A stretch of DNA of 64,000 bases from Muscardinus avellanarius (taxonomy: Eukaryota; Chordata; Mammalia; Rodentia; Gliridae), in contig OY726573.1 in the NCBI GenBank assembly GCA_963383645.1, forward strand, positions 17,941,658 through 18,005,657, in the 5' to 3' direction. Below are positions 23,736 to 35,469 of this stretch, piece after piece. The translations under genes and the position numbers were made by a program. Each line of letters begins with the position of its first letter. The stretch's first letter is position 1. The notes beneath the pieces were generated by a model, which saw only the letters and a list, made by a program, of their open reading frames with translations, did no database searches and had not been told where the DNA came from.

Positions 23736-24102
23736 CTCTACAATTTTTTTTTACTTAGTTCTATTTTACTTTTTACTTCTCTGCTGAGATCTATCTTTGC
23801 ATTTATTTCAGAGCATTAACCTTTGCCTCATGAAACTTAGTTTTAGTGGATACTTTAATGTCTTTGATAATTCCAGCCTGGGTTATCATGGGTTGTCATC
23901 TGTTGATTTCCTTTCCTCTTGAGAATTGGTCACATTTTCATGGTTCTTCCTGTGTCAAATATTTTTATAGCATCTTGGGAATTTTGAGTATTTTATTGTG
24001 AGATTCTGGGATCTGTTTAAAGCCTCTAGAGAATGTTTTTGGTTTGTTTTAGGAGGCGGTCAACCTATTTGGGTTCAATGCTCAAGTTTTCCTTTGCCTT
24101 CT

Positions 24103-24978
24103 TTTTTAAAAAAATTTTATTGGTGCATTGTAGTCATACATCTTACTGGGGTATAAGATGGTAGAGGCATATATGCACACATCACTCATTTAGCCCTTCC
24201 ACAATTCCCACCCCATTCCCTCACCCCTTCTCATGTTTGGTTTGTTATTGACTTTGATATGTTTGTTAGTGTATGTCATTTACATTAGGGAATTTCCCTC
24301 TTACCCCCTAAGTTAGGTCACCTTATTTGCTTATCTGTGGTTTCTCTTTCTTCATCTAGAGTTCTTCCTATGACCCTTTGTCTCCCTAGCATCCACATAT
24401 TAGGAGAGCATCTGATTTTTTACTTTTTCTGACTGACTAATCTCACTTCACATAATGTTCTCCAGTTCCAGTCATTTCTTGCAAATTACGTGATTTTGGG
24501 GGTTTTTTTATGGCTGAATAAAATTCCATTGCATACATATTCCATAGTTTTATAATCTCTTCATCTGTTGATGGACATCTTGGCTGGTTCTATAGTTTGG
24601 CAATTGTGAATTCAGTGGTTGTGAACATGGATACGCATGCATTAGTTTGGTCATTTGGTTTCAATTCTTTTGGGTAGATATCTATAAGTGGTATTGCTGG
24701 ATCATATCGTAGGTTCATTTGCATTCTGAGGATTCTCCATACTTTGAATGATTGCCATTCTAATTGGGGTGAGGTGAAATCTCATGGTAGTTTTGATTTG
24801 CATCTCTTTGATTGCTAATAATGTTGAACATTTTTTCATACATTTATTGGCCATTTGGATTTCTTCTTTTGTGAAGTGTCTCTTGAGTTCACCTGGCCAT
24901 TTTTTGATTGGGTTGTTTTCTTAGTGAGTTTCTCGAATTCTCTGTATATTCTAGACATTAGTCCTCTGTTGGAGGACT
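24103..24978 (-). mobile_element. 5'-truncated L1 with perfect 12-bp target duplication
   Basis: The minus-strand L1 3' end (TATTGGTGCATTG ... ATGGCTGAATAAAATTCC ... TAGTCCTCTGTTGG) is flanked by CCTTTGCCTTCT at 24091-24102 and 24979-24990. It contains the 3'UTR and the last part of ORF2. About 110 bp of ORF2 present in the L1 at 30600 is missing at 24741. The flanks (23750-24090, 24991-25400) look like an older interspersed element. Confidence 0.88.
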
Positions 24979-25402
24979 CCTTTGCCTTCTGAGTGCTAGT
25001 TCTTCTAGTGCTGGTTCAGCTTCCAGAGCTATGCGTTTGGCCTCATAACAGGAACCTCCTATATAAATTGCTTCTTCTGGATTTAATTTATCTCCCCTGT
25101 GTATCTGCTTTTATCTGTTTTTCAGAGTCCTCAAGTAGTTGCTTTTTGTTTTTTATCTTGAGTTTTTAGTTATAATCAGTGGGAGAGAAGTCATAGTGGA
25201 GAGTTCATCTCACCACTAGAAGTGTCCATCTCTTATATTTTGGTTTATCAGAGATACTTTTTTCTTTCCACTTTAGTTCAAGCTAGACATATTTTACCAG
25301 GAGCAAAATTCTCAGCATTTATTTATTTTCTTTCAGTATTTTCAAGTTATCATTCCATTGCTTTTGGCTTCCATGTTTCTGATGAGTAGTCAGACATCAG
25401 TC

Positions 25403-25403
<1 letters not shown>

Positions 25404-25448
<45 letters not shown>

Positions 25449-26130
25449 CTGAGCATTGAACCCAAAGACATCCTACCTCCAAACTACACCCTGCCCAATT
25501 TTGTTTCTTATTTGGAACAGGATCTCATTATGTTGCCAAGGCTGCCTTTGATCCTCCTGTCTTGGCCTACCAAGTACCTGGGATTACTAATGTAGGCCAC
25601 CATACCCTGGCTTTATTGTTACTTTTTTTGAAGGAAAAATGTCATTTTCTCTTTGACTATGTTCTCTTTGTCTTTTTCTTTTGTTTTTGGTAGTTTTACT
25701 GTGTTAATATACAGATGAGGTGTATTTTTCCTGTTTGGTACTTATAAGGTTTCCTGAATCTCTTTAATTGGTGTCTTACATTACCATTTGAAATTTCTCA
25801 GCTATTATATCTCTTTAAGAACTTGTTTTTAGCCAGACATGGTGGCACGCACTTGTAATCCCAGGACTTGGGGGGCTGAGACAGGACAATTGCAGGTTTG
25901 ATGAGAACCGCAGCAACTTAGCGAGATCCTGTTTCCAAAGAAATAGGTCTGGGAGGGTAGCCCAGAGGTACACCCCCCAGTCCTCTTTTTTATTCTTTAT
26001 TTTGAAACAGGGTCTCACTAAGTTGTGGAGGGCCTCACTAAGTAGCTGAGGCTGACCGCAAACCTGCGATCCTTCTGTCTCAGCCTCCCAAGTCCTGGGA
26101 TTACAAGTGCGTGCCACCATGCTCGGCTAG
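25404..26130. mobile_element. (TG)n, inverted SINE and a forward/inverted SINE fusion
   Basis: (TG)n runs 25404-25447 and adjoins an inverted SINE to about 25615. At 25829-26130 a forward copy switches directly, near 25981, into an inverted copy, making a hairpin-forming pair. Bases 25616-25828 are unique. Confidence 0.7.
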
Positions 26131-26189
26131 TTTTATGCGTTTTAACACATAAAAATCATGACCAGGGTCTTCATCCGGATGAAGATTCA

Positions 26190-27090
26190 GATACTTCTTG
26201 CACACTTGGTGCCCTTGCCTTGTCAGTAAATACCCCGCCCGTCTCAGGTAGAGGTGACCACTGTTCTGTCTTTCAGTACTGTGCTTTAGTTTTGCTCATT
26301 CTTGAACTTTAAAGAATGGAATGGTGTAGCATGTAGCCTTTCGAATCTTTTCTGTTTCATGATCATGTCTCAGGATTCATTCCCATTCTCTACACCAGTA
26401 GTTACTTTTAATTCTGTGAATATTCTTTTATATGGATATAGTTGAGGGACATTTAGATTGTTTCTAATTTTTTACTCTGGTAAATTTTCTATGAATATTC
26501 TTGTACATGTCTTTTGGTAGATATGAGGATGTCAGTGTCTAGTGCACTGGAGACCTAAGGGTAAGGCCGATTCACGGGACACAGGGGATGCAGGTTTCAT
26601 GTACACTGCATGTTTTATTGAAAGAGCAATCAGACTTTTATAGAGAAAGCTTCTATGGGATCCATAGACAAATTACAAGGTTGTCTTAAAGCAACAATGG
26701 ATGTGTGTGAGTAAAGCCAAAGGACAAGTCTCAAAGCAACTCTTTGTTTTACAATTAGAAACAAACAACGCCTGTGACCGCTCATAACATCTTAAGCTGT
26801 TTATCATACCAGTAAGTTTTCTGAGAGATGTCTATGCTGGGAAGGGCATTCAGTGAGGCCCGGAGCTGCTTCCCATCCTTGAAGGGAACTTGACAAGACT
26901 CATAGCTCCCTGATTAGAGGAAGTGTGCTTGCCTCCCAGCCTGGCATTCCAAGCTGCTTCTCAGGAGTCAGAGTTGCTTCGTTCACCCTTCAAGCAGGAG
27001 CCTGCATCTCAGTCCTCTCACATGAGGGCTCGTATCTCTTGAGTACATCTAGAATGTCTGTGTGAAAAGGCTTATTTTCTCTTCTTTCTC
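26190..27090 (-). mobile_element. Ancient L1 fragment interrupted by a solo LTR
   Basis: Sequence such as CATTCCCATTCT, ATATGGATATAGTTGAGGG and CTTTTGGTAGATATGAGG, then CTCTTGAGTACATCTAGAATG, fits an old mammalian L1 3' region in reverse. The two parts rejoin smoothly when the 493-bp LTR at 26530-27022 is left out. Confidence 0.55.
26530..27022 (-). mobile_element. Solo LTR, 493 bp (endogenous retrovirus remnant)
   Basis: The segment starts TGTCAG and ends TCACA (TG...CA). It is flanked by TGAGGA (26524-26529) and TGAGGG (27023-27028), a 5 of 6 match. On the minus strand an AATAAA (26614-26619) sits about 85 bp before the element's end, as in an LTR R region. No viral internal region or gene is present. 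The family is not recognised. Confidence 0.7.
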
Positions 27091-28415
27091 GTTTTTTTTT
27101 TTTTTTTTTTTTTGGTACTCATGTTTAATTCCCCTGAGCTTTTTAGCTGAGTCCCTTTTATTTATTTTATATTATATTATTTTAGTAGTGAGGATTTAAC
27201 CCAGGAGTATTGTACTTCTAAGCTACACTCCCAGACCTATTTTATTTCAAAACAGGGTCTCACTGAGTTGCTGAGGGCCTTGCTGAGTTGCTGAGCTGGC
27301 TTTCTGGCCTTCCTGTCTCAGCTTCCCAAGTACTGGGATTGCAGGTGTGTGCCAGCACGCCTGTATTTTCTGTACTTTCCATCACTTCTTCAAATCTGTA
27401 TTTAGTTTGTTGTTTGTCTTCAAATGGATATTATCTGTAAACTCTTTTGTTATGAGGTGGTTCTGGGAACTGAACCCAGGGCCTTATTGTTTTAGTTAAT
27501 CTCCCCCTCCGTTAACTGTTTCCATTTGTTTATTCTATATTATTTCTAGCTCTCTTGCAATTCCAAATTTTATCTTTCAAATCTTTGAAGAGGTCAAGTT
27601 TCAAATTTACATATCTGGATCTATTGTAGGCTTGTTTCTGAGGAGTTCTTTTGGGTTGTTATTGTTTTGCTTTTTGGCAGTGAGGATTGAATTTAGGGAT
27701 ATTCTGTCACTGAGTGGTATTCCCAGCATTTTTTATAGTTTTCTTGGTGCATTACAGTCTCACATCACAATGTAAATCATAGTGGTAATGACACCCATGC
27801 ACAGAGCACTTGATGGGCTTTCCCCAGCTCCCCCCCCCCTTCATCACACAGGGTGCTGAGTTTGGCATTTGTATTTTCACATATGCACACCAAGCTGGCG
27901 GGAGTAGTTCCTTCATTAACCCTCCCTCTCCCCCTCCCCTCTGCCTGTACCTCTTCCCTGGCTCCACTGGAGTTTCTCCTCCATTATCTGGAGTCCCTCT
28001 GGTATCCACATTACTCCCTAGCTTCCATGTGTGAGAGGAAACATATGACCCTTCATTTTCATGACTGGCTGATCTCAGTTACTTTGAGACAGTGTCTTGC
28101 TACGTTGTTAGGGCTGGACTGAAACTTGCTATCCTCCTGCCTCTGCCTCCTCAGTATCTAGGATTATGATGTATACCATCACACTTGGTTATTGTCTCTT
28201 ATTTTTTGGTGCTTTTTTTTTTTATACTGGGGAATGCATTTAGGAGCATTCTACCTCCAAGCTACACCCTCAGCCCTATTCTTAGTTTATTTTTACTTAA
28301 AAAAAAAATTTTACTTTGTCACTAAGTTGCTGAAGCTGGCCTTGAACCTGGGATTCTCCTGGCTAAGCCTCCCAAGTACTGGAATTTGCAGGTGTGCACC
28401 AGTGTTGCCCAGTTA
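27091..28415. mobile_element. SINEs and a second truncated L1 3' end
   Basis: A T run at 27091-27112; inverted SINE about 27170-27362; ID-like inverted fragment 27663-27725; minus-strand L1 3' end about 27727-28085 (CTTGGTGCATTACAGTCTCA, C-rich tract, GACTGGCTGATCTCAG); inverted SINE parts 28086-28190 and 28205-28415. Bases 27363-27660 are old, unassigned sequence. Confidence 0.7.
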
Positions 28416-29112
28416 ATTGTCATTTTTAAATTGTATTTTCTTCTTCTGTTTGTATTTTTAATTAATTTTTTTATTGGTGCATTGTATTTGTACATCATAA
28501 TAGGGTAAAAACTTGTGTAGTCATAAATGCACACACGCCCAGCCAGCCCCCACCCAGTCCCCACCTCACTCCCTCCCCACCCCTCCCTCCCATGCTTCAT
28601 TTAGTGTTTGACTTCGATATGAATAAGTACATCATGCGCTTTAAAGCGTTTCCCTCTCTCCACCTCCCATCCCCACAGTTGAGTTGTCTTATTTGCTCCT
28701 CTATAGCATCTCTTTCTTCACCTGGAGTTCCTCCTATGACCCCATCCACCCTAGCTTTCACAAATTAGGGAAAGCATCCGATTCCTTACTTTTTATGACT
28801 GACTAATCTCACTTAGCGTAATGTCCTCAGGATCCATCCATTTACCTGAAAATACCGCAATTGTATTTTTTTATGGCTGAGTAAAATTCCATTGTGTACA
28901 TATCCCACAGTTTTGTAATCCATTCATCTGTTGATGGACATCTTGGCTGGTTCCACGGTTTGACTATGGTGAATTGTGCGGCTCTGAACATAGATACACA
29001 TGCATTAGGTTGGTAGTTTGGTTTCCTTTCTTTTGGTAGATACCCAGAAGTAGTATTGCTAGATCAAATGGTAGATTTGTTCCCATTCTTCTGAGGATTC
29101 TCCATACTGTTT

Positions 29113-30599
29113 TGTTGCCGACTAATCTCAGTTGGGTCGTTATTGTCAGCTCCCGGTCAAATCCTCAGAAAGATGGGGCAAAAGGCAGGTGGAGTTCTGC
29201 AGAAACTTATCTGCAGCGATTCTTTCCTCTCTATGAATTCCTTAAGTTTTTAGGTACGACGCTTTGGAAAGAACCTGAGATGGACAAAGGCTTCTTGAGC
29301 CAATGACACTTTATTACAAAAACTCCAAGAAATTTATACCCTTCACCAGTAAAGTTAATAATAAGAGAAAAGGGAGGTGGGTGTAATCATTGTGAAATAA
29401 TAATGAATGACATGTAAACAAAGGTAATAAAACTAGTCCTTCAGCTGGCTGTTGGCCTTCGAGAAATTGACTCCGGATTCTTTTCCAAGGTCTTTGCAGA
29501 TAAGCAGTCCCAGGGGGCCACTTCCCAAAATAAACAAGCATGGCCAAGGCTTGGGGGTTTCTCGGGGAATCTTCTTTGGCTTTCTTGGAACTTTCCATCT
29601 TTTGGGCTCAGTTCATATAGCAAGTGTGGGGAGATGTGGTGATTCAGGTGGATGTGATGGAGTTTCTTCAGGTGTTGGCATCTTATCTTCTAAGTCTGAA
29701 AGCTTAAGCAAACTCACAACACAGTTTTGCAGACAGAATACCACAAACAACACCACAAAGTTCTTGGTTTTAATTGTCAGATGTATTTCCTTAACTGCTG
29801 AACACTCTTCTTTAGACAATAAGCCTATTAAAAGTCTAACCATCTTTAATAATCCATTTCTCTGTCACAAACCCTCTGCAACCTGCTTCTAACTTTCTAA
29901 TTCCTTTCTTTCCCAGTTGGGACTTTCTTATGATAAGCTCTTCTTCATGCAAAAATGCTTTTCTTACTCTTACACGGTATTTCCTTTCCTTCATACATAT
30001 ATATTTAGAACGTCTGTCCTTTATTTTGTCATATTCATTAACCATGCGGTCAGCCTCTCTGTCTTCAGGAATATTTACACTGGGCGTAAAAGTCACCAAT
30101 CTTTTTCCTTGAGTCTATTGTATTTGGGCAACTAAGTTGTTTATCAACTAAATTGCTTTAAGGTCACACACAAGGTTTTTATCTTCTCTGTCTCTAGGCA
30201 GGATCTCAAGGGTAAACAAAGTTACCTTAAACTGAGCTACCTTACCGGAGTTAATAGCTTAACCTAAGTTAGTGATAGTGAGGGTCGGAGACCCTTTGTG
30301 ATTGCTACAGCTGGAATGCTTATCACAGCATCTGAGTTCTGGCCAGTTTTTATTATTATTGAGCAGAGCCAAGGACGTTTAGGCAAATTATTAGAGATTT
30401 TATTTCCACGGACTCAATTTCATCATAGTCCTGATTTCACATCATTGGAGCAATTCGTGTAGAGAGTTAAAAGAATAATAGTAAAAGTGGGGGGTACTTT
30501 GGCCAGAGACGACCCCTTCTTCTCGGGGCTTTTTGCCGAATTAACTATGTGGAGTGGGGTCTCAACACATAGATGCCGAGGCAGCAGGATGTCTTGGCA
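29113..30599 (-). mobile_element. Long solo LTR, 1487 bp, with 6-bp target duplication
   Basis: It is bounded by CTGTTT at 29107-29112 and 30600-30605, and the host L1 reads straight across when it is removed. Ends are TG...CA. Minus-strand TATAAA (29333-29338) is followed by AATAAA (29310-29315) about 200 bp before the 3' end, so U3 is about 1.25 kb, and R-U5 about 200 bp. A 6-bp duplication is usual for class II (ERVK/betaretrovirus-like) elements; the length is unusual. Minus-strand frames of 87 codons (30099-29836) and 76 codons (29843-29613) lie in U3, the second with a hydrophobic stretch (FVVLFVVFCLQNCVVSLL). I recognise neither. No second LTR or internal gene is seen. Confidence 0.8.
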
Positions 30600-30605
30600 C
30601 TGTTT

Positions 30606-32433
30606 TCCAAAGTGGTTGCACTAATTTGCAATCCCACCAACAATGTTTTAGAGTTCCCATTTCTCCACATCCTCGTCAGCATTTGTTGTTGTTTGTGTTT
30701 TGAATTATTGCCATTCTAGTTGGAATTCGGTGAAATCTCAGGGTAGTTTTGATTTGCATCTCTCTGATTGATTGAAGAAATGTTGAGCATTTCTTCATGC
30801 ATTTATTGGCCATTTGAATTTCTTTTGTGAAGTGTCTATTTAGTTCACTTGCCCATTTTTTGATTGGATGATTTTTTTTTAGTGTTGAGTTTCTTGAGTT
30901 CTCTATATATTCTAGATATTAGTCCTCTGTCGGACGTGTAGGTGGCAAAAATCTTCTCCCATTCTGTTGGCTCTTGATTGAGGTTCTTGAAAGTTTCCTT
31001 TGCAGAACAAAAGCTCTTCAATTTCATGCAATCCCATGCATTGATTCGCCTTTTGGTTTGTTGTGCCTTTGGGGTCTTGTTGAGAAAGTTTTTATTTGTG
31101 CCTATGTATTGCAGTGTTGGACCTATGCCCTCTTCGAGGAGCCTTAAGCTCTGGCTAGATTTTCCATTTTGTTGTTGTATAGTTTTTCAAAGTAGTTTCT
31201 GATAATTCTCTGGATTTATACACTGTCAGTAGTAATATCTCCTTTTTTATCTCTTCATAATTTGGGTTGATTCTCTCTCTCTTTTTTTTTTTTTTTTTTT
31301 AGTTAGATTGGCTAGTGGTTTGTCGATCTTGGTAATTTTTTCAAGAAACCAGCTTTTGGTTTTGTTGATTTTCTGTATTTTCTTTTCTTCTCTACTTCAA
31401 TAATTTATGCTCTGATTTTAATAATTTCTTGTCTTCTACTGGCTTTGGATTTAGATTGTTCTTGCTTTTCAAGGGCTTTGAGGTGTATCATTAGGTTATT
31501 TATTTGATGATTTTCTGTTTTTCTTATGTGAGCACCCACTGCTATAAATTTTCCTCTTAATACTGCCTTCAAAATGTCCCAGAGGTTTTGATATGTTGTG
31601 TTTTTATTTTTGTTTGTTTCTAGAAATTTCTTGATTTCACCTCTTATATCTTCTATAACCCATTCTTCATTCAGAAGTGTGGTGTTCATCCTCCACATAT
31701 TCATGTGGTTTCTTTGGGTCTTTTTATAGTTGATTTCTAATTTCATTCCATTATAGTCTGAAAAGATGCAGGGAAGTATGTCACATTTTTTAAATTTGCT
31801 AGTGCTTACTTTGTGTCCCATGATGTAATCGATTTTGGAGAAGGTTCCATGAGCAGCTGAGAAAAATGTGTACTCTGCTGTAGTTGGGTGAAATATTCTA
31901 TATGTGTCCAACAGGTACCTCTGATTAATGGTGTTCTTTAGTTCCGAGGCATCTTTACTGATCTTTTGTCTAGATGATCTGTCTAATGGTGTGAGAGGTG
32001 TGTTGAAGTCTCCCAGTATTATTGTATTCGGATTTATGTGTAGTTTAATGTCACAGAGTGTTTATGATAGTAGCTGCACCTGTGTTGGGGCATAAATGTT
32101 GACTATTGTTTCCTCTTGTTGATTGTTCCTTTTACCAGTAAAAAATGACCATCTTTGTCTCTTCTAGTTACCTTGGGCTTGGAGTCTAACTTGTCTGATA
32201 ACCATAGCTGCTACTCCTGCTTGCCTTCGAGTTCCATTGGCATGGATTACCTTGCTCCAGCCCTTTACCTTAAGTTTGTTTCTATCTTTACTTGTGAGGT
32301 GTGTTTCTTGCAAGCAGCAGATAGATGGCTTCTGTTTTTTAATCCATTTTGCCACATTATGTTTTTTTATTGGGGAATTGAGGCCATTTACATTCAGTGT
32401 GATTATTGAGAGATGATTTTTAATTGCTAACAT
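30606..32433 (-). pseudogene. L1 ORF2 remnant: endonuclease and C-terminal parts, RT missing
   Basis: From 32433 the frame gives SIITLNVNGLNSPIKKHNVA and CLQETHL of the AP-like endonuclease; 31911-31405 gives the end of that domain ([11 protein letters not shown]) and the linker. After [10 protein letters not shown] near 31160 it jumps to [10 protein letters not shown], and then to [11 protein letters not shown] at 31027, which belongs to the C-terminal region. The catalytic RT segment (YADD region) is therefore absent. The remainder continues at 29112-28760 beyond the LTR. Confidence 0.85.
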
Positions 32434-32544
32434 GTTAAGATTTTATTTTTGTTTGAAAGACTGCTTTTTTTTGCTTAGTTGTCTGATGGATGAAAGTTCT
32501 TGTTTCTCTGGTTCTGGTGTGTGTTACTTATTTCTTCTTTGGAG

Positions 32545-33610
32545 TTAATCTCTGAGTATTTTCTCTAGTGCTGGTTTTGAAGACATAAATTCCTTCAGTT
32601 TCTGTTTGTCTTGGAAGCTTCTTATTTCCCCATCTAATTTGATAGAAAGTTTTGCTGGGTAGGAAATTTTTGGCTGGAAGTTGTTTTCTTTCAGAGTTTG
32701 GAATATGTTACTCCAAGCCCTTCTGGCTCTCACGACTTGGTTTGGGAAGTCTGGAGTGATTCTAATTGGTTTGCCTCTGAATGTCACTTGGCCTTTATTT
32801 TTGTTGCCTTTAAGATTTTCTCTTTGGCTTCTACATTGGTCATTTTGACTATTATGTGGCGTGAGGAACCTTTTCTCGGATCTTGTCTAAAGGGAGTTCT
32901 ATATGTTTCCTGAACCTGTGTATCCACCTCATGCTCTATGTTTGGAAAATTTTCTGGTATTATTTCTTTGAAGAGATTGTTGATCCTTTTGGTTTCACCT
33001 TCTTTCCCCTCCTCTATGCCAATAATTCTGAGATTAGCTCTCTTAAGATAGGCCCATATTTCTTCAATGTCCAATTCCTGCTGTCAAATTGGTTTTTTTT
33101 TTGTTTTGTTTTGTTTTTTGTTTTTTGTACTGGGGTTCCTGGAAGCCCTTCTACCTCCGGACTACACTCCCAGACCTATTTTATATTTTTTTATTTGGAA
33201 ACAGGGTCTCCTAAGCCAGCGCATGCAGCTGGCTTCGAACCTGCGTGATCCTCCTGTCTCTGCCTCCCAAGCGCGGGGATTACAAGCGTGCGCCACCACG
33301 CCCAGCCCGAATTGTTTTAAAAATTTATAAACTATGCGTTCGTTTTTGGAGTGATCATCTTCTACGAGTGAGATTCTATTCTCCATGTGGTCTAATCGAT
33401 TGTTTATAGTTTGAATTGATGCCTTTGCTTCAATGTTTGCATCCTTTATTTCTTTCAGACTCTCTAAATTCTTTTTCTAAAATCCTGAATTATTTCTACA
33501 GTTACATTCCTGATTTGGTCTTCTGGAAATCTCTGCATTTCTGTGTTATCAGTTTTTGTTATTATGGAGTTGTGGGAGTTCAGTGCTCTGTTGTTGTTCC
33601 TCTTTCCCAT
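32545..33610 (-). pseudogene. L1 ORF1 remnant
   Basis: The frame begins MGKRNNN at 33610, with a charged N-terminal part. It is split by a SINE, then reads MDIEEIWAYLKRANLRIIGI near 33074 (RNA-recognition domain) and ITPDFPNQVVRARRAW with KISYPAKLSI near 32750-32650 (C-terminal domain). Frame changes near 32784 and stops before the SINE show that it is decayed. It is an RNA-binding chaperone in live L1s. Confidence 0.85.
33092..33306 (-). mobile_element. Young SINE inserted in the L1 ORF1
   Basis: An inverted copy of the young subtype (GTACTGGGGTTCCTGGAAGC ... CACCACGCCCAGC) lies within the L1. AATTG lies on both sides (about 33087 and 33309). It postdates the L1 insertion. Confidence 0.85.
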
Positions 33611-34092
33611 GATTTCAGAAGTTTGTACCTGTTACTTTTGGTAGATTTCTTTTAGCCTCTAGGTGTCAGCTGGTATATTCAAGGGCAAGTTGTGACCAAC
33701 AGTGAAGGTTGAGTAAGGAGAGAAGAAAGGGAGTAAATGGAAGAATAGGGTGAGGTCAGATAGGGTCAAATAGGGTGAGTATATATGAGTTTGTTAAAGT
33801 AGTATATACTAGAGATTAGAGATAGTACCAATGTAGTAGAGTTCTAGTAACCAGTTTATAGTTTCTGGTATTGTGATATGAATTAGATTCAATACAGGAC
33901 TAAGGAGAGGTAAAAAGAGGAAAAAAGATAAGAGAGAGGAGAGAGTAGGTTTGTACAAGGGAAGAAGCTTGGGAGAGGATTTGGTGTGAGGTTAAAAAAC
34001 AATAAAAACAAATACAGCAAAACAAAAATCATAAAAACAAAAGACCCACAAACCCCTTCCAAAAAAGAAAAAAAAAAAAAACAATCAGGTAT

Positions 34093-34117
34093 ACACACAC
34101 ACACACACACACACACA
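34093..34117. repeat. (CA)n in L1 5'UTR
   Basis: A short AC-dinucleotide run lies within the 5'UTR of the L1, next to A-rich sequence at 34060-34080. Confidence 0.9.
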
Positions 34118-35469
34118 AAAAGAGTGAAAACACCTAAACAATCCCACCAATGAACTGATGTGACACTACAAATTCAGCAGTCTCTCTCTATGTAGATACC
34201 GATTGCTACGGTGACCTTTCCTTCTGTGAGTCTGGTTCTCTGAGTCTTTTCAGTCTATGCAGATGGATGATATCAATGGGGTTGGAATTAATATTGAGTG
34301 AAGGTCACCCTCCACACTTTCCACAGACTTGAGCCTAGGTCTTTCTTTGCCTCTGTTGGCAGCAATATGCCTCTGAAACCAAACTCAATGTAGGGGTCTC
34401 AGTTCTACACAGCTCGGGCTGGGCTATTCTGACCTCTCCCTGTTCCCCACAATTGGAATGTCTTTGGTGTCCCTAGCAATCTTGCTAGTTGGGTTTAGAG
34501 TTAAGCATAAGATTCCCCCTACACTTTCTACTGGTCTGAGCCCGAGTCAATCTGGGCTTCTGATATGATCAACAGCAGATCCCACTCCCACCTTCTCTGA
34601 GTTCTTCTCCAATTTACCAGAACTTCATTTATTGTGCTCTGGATCTCTGGGGGGTATGGTTATCTCCGCTGCCACCGTTCCTTCCCTGAGTTGTAGTGCA
34701 CGGTCTCAGACAAAGGGATTTTGTCGCAGCTGAACCAGACTCTTGAGGTCACTGGGCTGGGGCTTTCCTTCAGGGAGCTGCGATTAGGGTGTGTAGCAGT
34801 TTCTGCCACCCCTATTCCTGCATTGCCTTGAACCACAAGAACTCAGACCCAGAGAGTTATCAAAGCTGGGTGAGTCCATGCGGATGCAATGCTGGGATTT
34901 CTCCTGTAGGGGCCACCATTTCACTTACGATCGCATTGGTGCGCTCCACTGGCGCTTTCGCTGGAGCCTTCGTGTGTGTGGTTAACTCACCGGCTTGCTG
35001 GCAATATGGCATCTCTGCCACGCCCTTGGCAGTAAGGCTGGATCTCCATTCTGGTTTGAGCTCCGCTCTGAATCCCTGGACACGTTGATGAGCTCAGCCG
35101 CTGAAAATTTTAGCTCGTCTTCACGCTGAAAGAACTGCTGAATTACATCTGCCTGGACTGCTTCTGGTCACTTCAGCTCCTTATCCTCCCTGGAGTCTGA
35201 TTCTGTGAGTCAGTCACGGTGGCCTTGGTGGGGCAGTCCCCGCCGTGGCAGGCTGCTTTTTTCCCCTGCTTCTCAGATTATTCTAGTCTTCCTTTTTTCT
35301 GTCTCTTGTATTTAGAGCTTTTCTCTATTGATAGTAGTTTCTGACTCTGTAGGGCATTATTTTTGCCACTATGGAGATCGAGTGTCAGCAGTGTTGATAG
35401 AAGCTGCTTTATTCGGTCACCATCTTCCTTTCGATCTCCCTGTGTTTGTATTTGAGTGCTGAACATTGT

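Larger units (their letters stand above)
28458..35442 (-). mobile_element. 5'-complete L1, internally deleted and twice interrupted
   Basis: A perfect 11-bp duplication TGTTTGTATTT (28447-28457 and 35443-35453) bounds the element. Reading minus: 5'UTR about 35442-33611, starting near AAAGGAAGATGGTGACC; ORF1 from the ATG at 33610; ORF2 from about 32433; 3'UTR to 28458. Inserted later: an inverted SINE (about 33092-33306) and a solo LTR (29113-30599). ORF1 and ORF2 carry several frame breaks. The reverse transcriptase region is missing at about 31143-31160, so the copy is dead. Confidence 0.9.

Noticed and set aside
29452..29892. 146-codon + strand frame
   Set aside because: It lies antisense within the solo LTR; it has no known domain and contains no LTR-oriented signal.
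31405..31911. 168-codon minus frame as a possible host gene
   Set aside because: It is the L1 ORF2 endonuclease/linker segment ([11 protein letters not shown]) within a decayed L1.
34789..35088. 99-codon + strand frame
   Set aside because: It is antisense to the L1 5'UTR, with no known domain.
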